Of a stretch of 5,370 nucleotides of DNA, positions 1-5,370 are shown in pieces. The DNA comes from Hyphomicrobiales bacterium (GTDB taxonomy: Bacteria > Pseudomonadota > Alphaproteobacteria > Rhizobiales > Aestuariivirgaceae). Position numbers and translations under genes: made by a program. Where the stretch lies: NCBI GenBank assembly GCA_027051995.1, contig JALUFY010000084.1, positions 1 to 5,370 on the forward strand. Reading direction: 5' to 3'. How positions within the stretch are numbered: position 1 is the first letter of the stretch; every line of letters starts with the position of its first letter. The notes under the pieces were generated by a model that was not told the DNA's origin, did no database searches, and saw only the letters and a program-made list of their open reading frames with translations.

Positions 1-1494
1 GGCGGTGTGGACACCGCCACGGCGACGGTGACGGTGACGGGCGTCAACGATACGCCGGTGGTCATTGATCCGGCCGATCCGGGCACGCCGGGGCATCCGA
101 ACCCTGCGCCCGATCCGGCCAATGTTCTCACCGATGTGACGACGGAAGACTCCGCCACGCCGGCTCCGGTGGACGCCTCGACGGTGTTCGCCGATCCGGA
201 TGGGTCTGACGTGCTGGCCTACTCGGCTGCGAACCTGCCCGCCGGTCTCTCCATTGATCCGGCGACGGGGGTGATCTCCGGCACGCTGGACCACTCGGCC
301 TCGCAGGGCGGGGACGATCCGGCAAACGCGCCGGGGGTCTATACGGTGACGGTGACGGCTGCCGATCCGCATGGCGAGACGGCGGAGACCACCATCACCT
401 ATACGGTGAGCAACGTGCCGCCGGAGAACATCGCGCCGCTGGATGACGTGACGGCGGAAAGCGGTGACGGGATCAGCATCGCCACGGCGGGCCACTTCAC
501 GGATGCCGATGGAGACACGCTGAGCTATTCCGCCACGGGGCTGCCCGCCGGACTGAGCATCGATCCGGCGACAGGGGTGATCTCCGGGACTCTGCCGGCG
601 GATGCAGCCGCAGATGGGCCGTATACCATTACCGTGACGGCAAACGATGGTGATGGCGGCATGGCGCAGGCAACCTTTGTCATGACGGTGAACGAACCCT
701 ATGCTCTGACGCCCGAGGATCATTCGGCTCCGGCCACGCCTGGCGGCGCTGGCGGCGCGGAGCGCGCGGCCGGGCCGGCTGGGGAGGATGCGGGGGGTGA
801 AGACGCCGCCGGGGGTGAGCCGCCGCTGACCGAAGCCGTGGACGGATTGAACGATTCCGCCCCGCGGGCGAAGCCGGACAACATCGTCATTCTCGATGCC
901 GTCAATGGCGTGTCCGGCCTGAATGGACTGGGTGGCCTGTCCGGAAATGGCGTCATGGGCCAGGTGGCGGCTTGGCTGGAGCGCGCCGGCAATGATGACT
1001 GGGCCACTTCCGCCGAAGGCGCGGGGGATACGCCGGATCATGCCTATTACACCGGCGAGAGCCTTTCCATGTCCCTTGGCCTTTCGGGCTCCGGCCAGAT
1101 CAGCCTGCGCACGCTCGTGGTGGGCGATGGGCTGATGGTCATCGATCTTGGGGCGCGCGGCGTGGAGAACGCAGGCGCCGTGCTGGATGGGCTGCGCATT
1201 CTCACCGGCGATGGCCAGCCGCTGCCGTGGCACATTTCGCGGGCGGACGGGCGCACCATTCTGGTGGACATCCCCGCCGGGCGCGACTGGATGAGCCTGC
1301 AAATCGAACGTAATGAGGCCAATGGCGCAACGGAGCGCTGGCGTGTGCGCATCAATCTGCATACGGGCGAGATCATCCAGACCGGATACGACGGCAGGCG
1401 GGCCTCGGCCGTGGAGTTCCTCGATCAGGTGGAACGGCTGGCACAGGGCGCGGATGATGGCGACGCCGCGCTGCTGCGGGCTCTGGCCGGGTAA
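1..1494 (+). CDS. C-terminal part of a large Ig-like/cadherin-like repeat surface protein (5' end outside window)
   Basis: The frame is open from the first base, so this is the 3' part of a longer gene; the GTG at 7 is an internal Val, not a start. Visible in order are: the last strand of a VCBS/cadherin-like repeat (about 10-63, TATVTVTGVNDTP); a Pro/Asp-rich spacer (64-120); two putative-Ig repeats of the dystroglycan/He_PIG type (about 121-414 and 415-696), each with FxDxDGxxLxYSAxxLPAGLSIDPATGVISGTL and a YTxTVTAxD strand; an Ala/Gly/Pro/Glu-rich linker (697-879); and a C-terminal domain (880-1491) ending in LLRALAG. Such proteins are usually giant adhesins or exoproteins at the cell surface. 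No sortase motif, RTX nonapeptides or membrane anchor are seen at the C-terminus. The stop is TAA at 1492. The export and protease genes downstream suggest they handle this protein; that is inference from position. Confidence is high for the repeat class and low for the exact function. Confidence 0.88.
   Translation, partial: GGVDTATATVTVTGVNDTPVVIDPADPGTPGHPNPAPDPANVLTDVTTEDSATPAPVDASTVFADPDGSDVLAYSAANLPAGLSIDPATGVISGTLDHSASQGGDDPANAPGVYTVTVTAADPHGETAETTITYTVSNVPPENIAPLDDVTAESGDGISIATAGHFTDADGDTLSYSATGLPAGLSIDPATGVISGTLPADAAADGPYTITVTANDGDGGMAQATFVMTVNEPYALTPEDHSAPATPGGAGGAERAAGPAGEDAGGEDAAGGEPPLTEAVDGLNDSAPRAKPDNIVILDAVNGVSGLNGLGGLSGNGVMGQVAAWLERAGNDDWATSAEGAGDTPDHAYYTGESLSMSLGLSGSGQISLRTLVVGDGLMVIDLGARGVENAGAVLDGLRILTGDGQPLPWHISRADGRTILVDIPAGRDWMSLQIERNEANGATERWRVRINLHTGEIIQTGYDGRRASAVEFLDQVERLAQGADDGDAALLRALAG
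235..288 (+). repeat. Ig-like repeat core, copy 1 (18 codons)
   Basis: This copy encodes LPAGLSIDPATGVISGTL, the hallmark stretch of putative-Ig (He_PIG) repeats. The identical peptide recurs 306 bases downstream at 541-594. The two DNA copies differ at 8 of 54 bases, all synonymous by direct comparison. Confidence 0.9.
541..594 (+). repeat. Ig-like repeat core, copy 2 (18 codons)
   Basis: This is the second copy of the 18-residue Ig-repeat core. It is identical in protein to 235-288 but differs at eight synonymous positions, including a TCC versus AGC serine codon. The 102-residue period gives the size of one repeat unit. Confidence 0.9.
697..879 (+). other. Low-complexity linker segment inside the Ig-like protein
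   Basis: About 61 codons rich in Ala, Gly, Pro, Glu and Asp (for example PGGAGGAERAAGPAGEDAGG) separate the last Ig repeat from the C-terminal domain. The composition predicts a flexible, disordered and acidic tether. It marks the boundary between the repeat stalk and the C-terminal domain and would be an exposed place for proteolysis, although no specific cleavage motif is seen. Confidence 0.65.
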
Positions 1495-1505
1495 CGCCAT
1501 GGCGA

Positions 1506-1513
1506 AAGGGAGA
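1506..1513 (+). promoter_or_regulatory. Ribosome binding site for the periplasmic adaptor gene
   Basis: The purine run AAGGGAGA, with GGGAG ending 6 bases before the ATG at 1519, is a good Shine-Dalgarno match and supports that start. It lies in the only intergenic gap (1495-1518), which is too short to hold a separate promoter or a terminator hairpin. Confidence 0.7.
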
Positions 1514-1518
1514 GAGAC

Positions 1519-2289
1519 ATGAACACACGCAAAACGGCGGCGGGGCTGCTTGCCGCCGTGCTGGCGGTTTCCGGCGGCGGGGCGCTGGCGGGGGAGATGC
1601 GCATACGCGGCATCATCGAGCCCGTCGCGAAGGCGAAGCTGCCGGCGGAGATTTCCGCGCCGGTGATCCGGCTGCCGTTCAAGGATGGCGAGGCATTCCG
1701 CAAGGGAGATGTTCTCGCCGCCTTCGATTGCCGCCGCTTCAAGAGCATCTGGAAAGCGGCCAGGGCGGCCTGGCGGGCGCGGGATCTCGAGGCGCGCGGC
1801 AAGAAGCGGCTGGTGAAGTATCAGGCGGCGGGCAAGCTGGAGGCGGCCATAAAGGCGGCGGAAAGCGAAAAGGCCAGGGCGGAGGCCGAGGCCGCCGGAT
1901 TGCGGGTGGAGAAATGCATTCTGCGTGCGCCCTATGACGGGCGGGTGGTGGAGCGCCATGTTCAGCGCTATGAAGCGCCGCAGCCGGGCAAGCCGCTGAT
2001 CTCCATCGTCGGCACCGGGCGGCTGGAAGTGGAGATGATCGCGCCGTCGGACTGGCTGGCATGGATCAGGCCGGGGGCGGCCTTCGTCTTTCACGTGGAT
2101 GAAACGGGTGCGCGCCTGACAGGCAAGGTGGCGCGCATTGGCGCGGTGGTGGACGCGGTGTCGCAGACCGTGCGGCTGCGCGGAGTGCTGGACGATCCGC
2201 CAGAGAACATCCTGCCCGGCATGAGCGGCTCGGCGGAGTTCTCCACGCCCGGCGAGGCGGCCGGGGACGGCTCCGGAGGCGGATCATGA
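1519..2289 (+). CDS. HlyD/RND-family periplasmic adaptor subunit (membrane fusion protein), exported
   Basis: This 256-residue protein is of the membrane-fusion/periplasmic adaptor family, which bridges inner-membrane and outer-membrane parts of envelope exporters. Residues 1-24 form a signal peptide (NTRK, hydrophobic core, ALA before Gly25). A split lipoyl domain follows: first half about 41-70 (PAEISAPVIRLPFKDGEAFRKGDVLAAFD), second half about 130-165 (CILRAPYDGRVVERHVQ). Between them lies a short Ala/Lys/Glu/Arg-rich coiled-coil hairpin (about 72-129). A beta-barrel-like region follows (about 166-245; LEVEMIAPSDWLAWIRPG, then VDAVSQTVRLRGVLD and LPGMSG), typical of RND adaptors. Cys71 and Cys133 sit on the two lipoyl halves and could form a disulfide. 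The protein is short for the family (often 350 or more residues), with a small hairpin. It starts 24 bases after the Ig-like gene, and its stop overlaps the next start in ATGA. The family is confident. The transported substrate is unknown, and the upstream Ig-like protein is the obvious candidate. Confidence 0.88.
   Translation: MNTRKTAAGLLAAVLAVSGGGALAGEMRIRGIIEPVAKAKLPAEISAPVIRLPFKDGEAFRKGDVLAAFDCRRFKSIWKAARAAWRARDLEARGKKRLVKYQAAGKLEAAIKAAESEKARAEAEAAGLRVEKCILRAPYDGRVVERHVQRYEAPQPGKPLISIVGTGRLEVEMIAPSDWLAWIRPGAAFVFHVDETGARLTGKVARIGAVVDAVSQTVRLRGVLDDPPENILPGMSGSAEFSTPGEAAGDGSGGGS
2275..2283 (+). promoter_or_regulatory. Ribosome binding site and stop-start overlap for the GAF-HlyD gene
   Basis: GGAGGCGGA lies just upstream of ATG 2286, inside the end of the preceding gene. 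That ATG shares four bases with the upstream TGA (ATGA, 2286-2289), which indicates translational coupling and settles the start choice. Confidence 0.75.
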
Positions 2290-3719
2290 GCGCACCGATG
2301 GCGGCGCGCCGTCCTGGCGGGCAGGCGCGGGGGGAACCCGCGAGGAATGAAGAAGCGCGGGCGCGCCAGCCCTCGCGGCTGGAGCTGCTGGTGACGGCGG
2401 AGGGCGCCTTGCGCGAGCTGCCCTCGGCGCAGGCGGTGGAGATTTTCGCGGTCAACGAAACGCGGGCGCTGCTGGGATTTTCCCAGGCCTTTTTCATGTC
2501 GCTGGACAGCCGGGGCAGGGCGCGGGCCAGGGCTGTCTCCGGCCTTGCGGTGGTGGACAGGAACGCGCCGCTGATCCGGACGATGGAAAAGCTGGCGGGA
2601 CGCATGCACGCGCGGCTGCGAGAGGACGCGACGGTTGCCCGCGCGCGGCTGGAGGATTTTCCGCAAGAGGCGGAGGAGGCGGCGGACTGGCCGTTCGGCG
2701 CTTTTCAATGGTGCGCGCTGCGCGACAGGAAAGGGCGGGCCTTCGGCGGGCTTCTGCTGGCGCGCAAGGAGAACTGGGAAGATGCCGATGCCGTTATCGG
2801 CGCGCGCCTGGCGGGGGCCATCGCCCATGCGCTCGTGGCGCTGACGCCGCCGGCCCTGTTGCGCCGTTTCGCGCCGCCGCGCTGGCTCTACTGGGCGCTG
2901 CCCGCCGTGCTGCTGGCGCTTTTGCTGATCCCCGTGCCGATGATGGCCATCGCGCCGGTGGAGGTGATCGCCGATGATCCCTTCATCGTCGCCGCCCCCA
3001 TGGAGGGGGTGATCGCCGATGTGCTCAAGGAGCCCAATACGGCGGTCAGGGCGGGGGATGTTCTGTTCGTCTATGATGACACGGATCTGAAATCGAAGGC
3101 GGAAGTGGCGGCGCGGCGCGAGGCGGTGGCGGCGGCGCGGCTGGAGACCTTGCGCAAGGCGGCCTTCAGCGACGCCAGGGCGCGCCAGCAGCTGGCCGAG
3201 GCGCGGGCCGAGCTGGCGCTGGCGCGGGCGCGCAGCGAATACGCCAGGCGCAAGCTGGCGCAGGTGCGGGTCAGGGCGGAGCGGGATGGCATGGTGATCT
3301 ATTCCGGGCGCTCGAAGTGGATCCGCAAGCCGGTGAAGACGGGCGAGCGGGTGATGCGTATCGCCGATCCGCGCAAGATCGCCCTGCGCATCAGCCTGCC
3401 GGTGCGGGACGCCATCGCCATCAGGCCGGGCGGCAAGGTGCGGGTGTTTCTGGACGCCGATCCGCTGGATGTCATCGAGGCGCGGGTGCGCACGGCGGCC
3501 TTTCACGCCGAGGAGATGCCGGGCGGACTGCTGGCCTATGAGGTGATCGCCGACTTCACCGGCAAGCCGGGCCGGGCGAAAGGCGCGAAGACAGGCGCGG
3601 GCAAGAGGCCGCGCATCGGGTTTCGCGGATCGGCGCAGGTGAGCGGCGGCGAGGTTCCGCTGGGCTTTTATCTGTTGCGGCGGCCGATCGCGGCCATCCG
3701 CCAGCATTTCGGGATATGA
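2286..3719 (+). CDS. Membrane-anchored HlyD-family adaptor with N-terminal GAF-like cytoplasmic domain
   Basis: This is a 477-residue protein. Residues 1-30 are a basic, disordered leader. Residues about 31-187 form a GAF-like domain, seen in VNETRALLGFSQAFFM (56-71), AVSGLAVVDRNAPLI (83-97) and FGGLLLARKENWEDAD (153-168). A single transmembrane helix follows at about 200-221 (WLYWALPAVLLALLLIPVPM) behind a basic RRFAPPR stop, so the GAF part should be cytoplasmic and the rest periplasmic. The periplasmic part has lipoyl half 1 (233-263, APMEGVIADVLKEPN, AGDVLFVYDD), an Ala/Arg/Glu coiled coil (about 267-327), lipoyl half 2 (about 328-360, RAERDGMVIYSG, TGERVMRIADP) and a beta-barrel (about 361-450). 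The SKWIRKPVKTGERVM stretch matches a recurring variant in GAF-HlyD proteins, as I recall the family. It probably acts as an inner-membrane adaptor; the GAF domain may sense a ligand or serve as a docking fold. No ligand-binding residue can be named. It is coupled by overlap to the gene before it. Confidence 0.86.
   Translation: MSAPMAARRPGGQARGEPARNEEARARQPSRLELLVTAEGALRELPSAQAVEIFAVNETRALLGFSQAFFMSLDSRGRARARAVSGLAVVDRNAPLIRTMEKLAGRMHARLREDATVARARLEDFPQEAEEAADWPFGAFQWCALRDRKGRAFGGLLLARKENWEDADAVIGARLAGAIAHALVALTPPALLRRFAPPRWLYWALPAVLLALLLIPVPMMAIAPVEVIADDPFIVAAPMEGVIADVLKEPNTAVRAGDVLFVYDDTDLKSKAEVAARREAVAAARLETLRKAAFSDARARQQLAEARAELALARARSEYARRKLAQVRVRAERDGMVIYSGRSKWIRKPVKTGERVMRIADPRKIALRISLPVRDAIAIRPGGKVRVFLDADPLDVIEARVRTAAFHAEEMPGGLLAYEVIADFTGKPGRAKGAKTGAGKRPRIGFRGSAQVSGGEVPLGFYLLRRPIAAIRQHFGI
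3711..3714 (+). promoter_or_regulatory. Weak ribosome binding site deciding between two ATG starts
   Basis: GGGA ends 7 bases before ATG 3722 but only one base before ATG 3716. The sequence ATGATCATG offers both starts in the same frame. Spacing favours 3722. The stop-start overlap ATGA at 3716-3719 favours the upstream one, as used in the previous gene pair. The difference is two residues. Confidence 0.45.
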
Positions 3720-3721
3720 TC

Positions 3722-5370
3722 ATGGCGGAGGAGGCCGCGGGCCTGGACGAGACGACGCCCCTGCCGCGATTGCGCGAGGAATTGCGTTTCATGGAGGCGG
3801 CGGAGGACGCCGGGCGGGCGCGGGGGTTTCTGATCTACGATCCATTGCGCAACAGCTATTTCCGCATCGGACGGCTGGCGGCCAGGGCGCTGGCCTGCTG
3901 GCGGGCGGGCACGGCGGGGGCGCTGATGGCGGCGCTGGAGCGCAAGCACGGGCTGCGCGTGACGCTGGAGGACATCGGCGATCTGCTCGATTTCACGTCG
4001 CGCAACGGGCTGACGCGCGAGGCGCATGGCGGCTGGCGCGGGCTTTACGGGCAGGCGGAGCGGCGCCGCAAGGGGGTGCTGCCGAAGCTGCTGCACAACT
4101 ATCTGTTCTTCCGCATTCCGCTGGCGCGGCCGGAGCCGTTCCTGCGCGCGGCGCTGCCTTATGTGCGCTGGCTTGGGTCGCGCGCGGGGATCGCTCTGCT
4201 GCTGCTGATTTCCCTGACCGGGCTTTACATGACCGGGCGGCAATGGGACGTGTTCAAGGCCACCTTCATGGGATTTCTGACGCTCAAGGGGCTTGCGCTC
4301 TATGCCCTGACGCTGGTGATCGTCAAGGTGGGGCATGAGCTGGGGCACGCCTTCATCGCCACGCGGTTCGGCTGCCGGGTGCCCTCCATGGGGATCGCCT
4401 TTCTGGTCATGATGCCGATGCTCTACACCGATGTGACGGACGCCTGGAAGCTGCGCTCGCGGCGGGCGCGGCTGCTGATCGGGGCGGGCGGCATGCTGGT
4501 GGAGCTGGGCATCGCCGGGCTGGCGCTGTTTCTGTGGGCCTTTCTGCCGGAAGGGCCGGGGCGCGCGGCGGCCTATTTCGTGGCCACCACATCGCTGGTG
4601 ACGACGCTGGCGATCAACGCCAGCCCGTTCATGCGGTTTGACGGCTATCACATCCTGGCGGATGCGCTGCGCATGCACAACATGCGGCCGCGCGCCTTCG
4701 CGCTGGCGCTGACGCGGCTGCGCAATCTGCTTTTCGGCCTGAAGACGCCGCCGCCGGAGCGTCTTTCGCCGCGCCTGGCGAATTTCCTGACGCTCTATGC
4801 GGCGGCGACGGTCATCTACAGGCTGTTTCTTTTTCTCGGCATCGCGCTTCTGGTCTATCATGCCTTTCCGAAAATCATCGGGTTGTTTCTCGGCGGGGTG
4901 GAGGTGACATGGTTTCTGGCCATGCCGGTTTTCCGGGAGGTGCGGCAAGGGTGGAGAATGCGCATGGAAATCATCCGCAAGGGGCGGCCCTGGCGGCCGC
5001 TGATCGCGCTGGGGCTTGTGCTGGCGGCGCTGTTCGCGCCGGTGTGGGGGGCGGTGCGGCTGCCCGCCCTGCTGACGGCCAGACAAGAGCTTGATCTTTT
5101 CGCGCCGGAGCCCGCGCGCGTCGTGCGGGTGCATCTGAGAGCCGGGCAGGACGTGCGCGCGGGAGATGTTCTCGTGGTGCTGCGCTCGCGGGAGCTGGAG
5201 CACGAGGAGAAGCTGGCGCGGGAGAAGCTGCGGCTGGTGGAATTGCGGCTGCGCAGGCTGGCGGCGGACAGGGCCGATCTGAGCGCGCACGCCGTCTTGC
5301 GCAAGCGCCGCGAAGCCCTGAAAAAGCAGCTGGCCGGACTGGCGCGGCGGCGCGCCGGGCTGACGCTGAA
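3722..5370 (+). CDS. M50 (site-2 protease-like) membrane zinc metalloprotease fused to HlyD-type lipoyl/coiled-coil module; 3' end cut by window
   Basis: 549 codons are present and the frame is still open at the edge. Numbering is from ATG 3722; ATG 3716 would add two residues. Residues about 13-97 resemble a PqqD/RRE-like winged-helix domain (FLIYDPLRNSYFRIG, LACWRAG, then a helical region ending in FTSRNGL). Several hydrophobic helices follow from about 156. The zinc site is HELGH at 205-209, and the third ligand is probably Asp307 in NASPFMRFDGYH (299-310), the M50 second motif. FGCRVPSMG and LYTDVTDAWKL (234-244) match peptide zinc metalloproteases of the YydH-like class. All catalytic residues are present, so it should be active in the inner membrane. 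After a last helix (about 426-445) comes a lipoyl half (about 458-488; VVRVHLRAGQDVRAGDVLVVL) and a long Arg/Leu/Glu coiled coil running off the window. The second lipoyl half and barrel should lie beyond 5370. The substrate is unknown; the co-encoded Ig-like protein is a candidate. Confidence 0.88.
   Translation, partial: MAEEAAGLDETTPLPRLREELRFMEAAEDAGRARGFLIYDPLRNSYFRIGRLAARALACWRAGTAGALMAALERKHGLRVTLEDIGDLLDFTSRNGLTREAHGGWRGLYGQAERRRKGVLPKLLHNYLFFRIPLARPEPFLRAALPYVRWLGSRAGIALLLLISLTGLYMTGRQWDVFKATFMGFLTLKGLALYALTLVIVKVGHELGHAFIATRFGCRVPSMGIAFLVMMPMLYTDVTDAWKLRSRRARLLIGAGGMLVELGIAGLALFLWAFLPEGPGRAAAYFVATTSLVTTLAINASPFMRFDGYHILADALRMHNMRPRAFALALTRLRNLLFGLKTPPPERLSPRLANFLTLYAAATVIYRLFLFLGIALLVYHAFPKIIGLFLGGVEVTWFLAMPVFREVRQGWRMRMEIIRKGRPWRPLIALGLVLAALFAPVWGAVRLPALLTARQELDLFAPEPARVVRVHLRAGQDVRAGDVLVVLRSRELEHEEKLAREKLRLVELRLRRLAADRADLSAHAVLRKRREALKKQLAGLARRRAGLTL

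Noticed and set aside
7..9. GTG at 7 as the start of the first gene
   Set aside because: The frame is open to base 1, there is no Shine-Dalgarno, and the codon sits inside a VCBS/cadherin-like strand, so the true start is upstream of the window.
25..358. Repeated 16-mer ACGGTGACGGTGACGG at 25-40 and 343-358
   Set aside because: It encodes the Thr-Val-Thr-Val beta-strand of the Ig/cadherin repeats and is explained by protein repetition with preferred codons, not by a DNA-level element.
67..570. Recurrent GATCCGGC motif (67, 112, 256, 316, 562)
   Set aside because: Checked as a possible uptake or regulatory sequence. In this frame it encodes Asp-Pro-Ala in the Ig-like protein, and the spacing follows the protein repeats.
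1495..1518. Possible terminator or promoter between the Ig-like gene and the adaptor
   Set aside because: The 24-base gap has no hairpin with a T-run and no recognisable -35/-10 pair. It holds only the Shine-Dalgarno.
2091..3707. Long open frame of 538 codons on the - strand opposite the GAF-HlyD gene
   Set aside because: It has the same register effect in GC-rich DNA. The product is low-complexity Arg/His/Gln-rich and the frame runs across two real genes on the other strand.
3668..5290. Long open frame of 540 codons on the - strand opposite the M50 gene
   Set aside because: It is in codon register with the + strand gene, so it stays open simply because that gene lacks TTA, CTA and TCA codons. 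Its translation is Arg/Gln/His/Pro-rich with no domain, and the + strand has clear M50 motifs.

Overview
The window is a GC-rich, densely packed piece of a proteobacterial genome. All real genes are on the + strand and very little is non-coding. Very high third-position GC, few TTA/CTA/TCA codons and the gene families fit a GC-rich proteobacterium (alphaproteobacterial style, low confidence). No rRNA, tRNA, mobile element or CRISPR array is visible to fix the taxon.

Layout: (1) 1-1494 is the 3' end of a large repetitive surface or secreted protein: the end of a VCBS/cadherin-like repeat, two putative-Ig (He_PIG/CADG-type) repeats, an Ala/Gly/Pro/Glu-rich linker and a C-terminal domain of about 200 residues. 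(2) 1519-2289 is a small exported HlyD/RND-type periplasmic adaptor. (3) 2286-3719 is a membrane-anchored HlyD-like protein with a GAF-like cytoplasmic domain in front of its single transmembrane helix. (4) 3722 (or 3716) to beyond the window end is a multi-pass M50 (site-2-protease-like) zinc metalloprotease. It has a PqqD/RRE-like N-terminal domain and is fused at its C-terminus to another lipoyl/coiled-coil HlyD-type module, cut by the window edge.

Gaps are 24 bases, a 4-base ATGA overlap, and a 2-base gap (or a second 4-base ATGA overlap if ATG 3716 is used). No terminator or promoter is seen between genes, so the four look like one transcription and translation unit.

The likely joint role is an envelope machine dedicated to the giant Ig-like protein encoded just upstream. 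Three different HlyD-type adaptor modules (free periplasmic, GAF-tethered and protease-fused) are encoded together, with no ABC transporter or RND pump in the window. The M50 membrane protein would be the only multi-pass inner-membrane component seen. Whether it transports, processes or releases the adhesin, or senses its export, cannot be read from the sequence. This gene set is the most interesting feature here.
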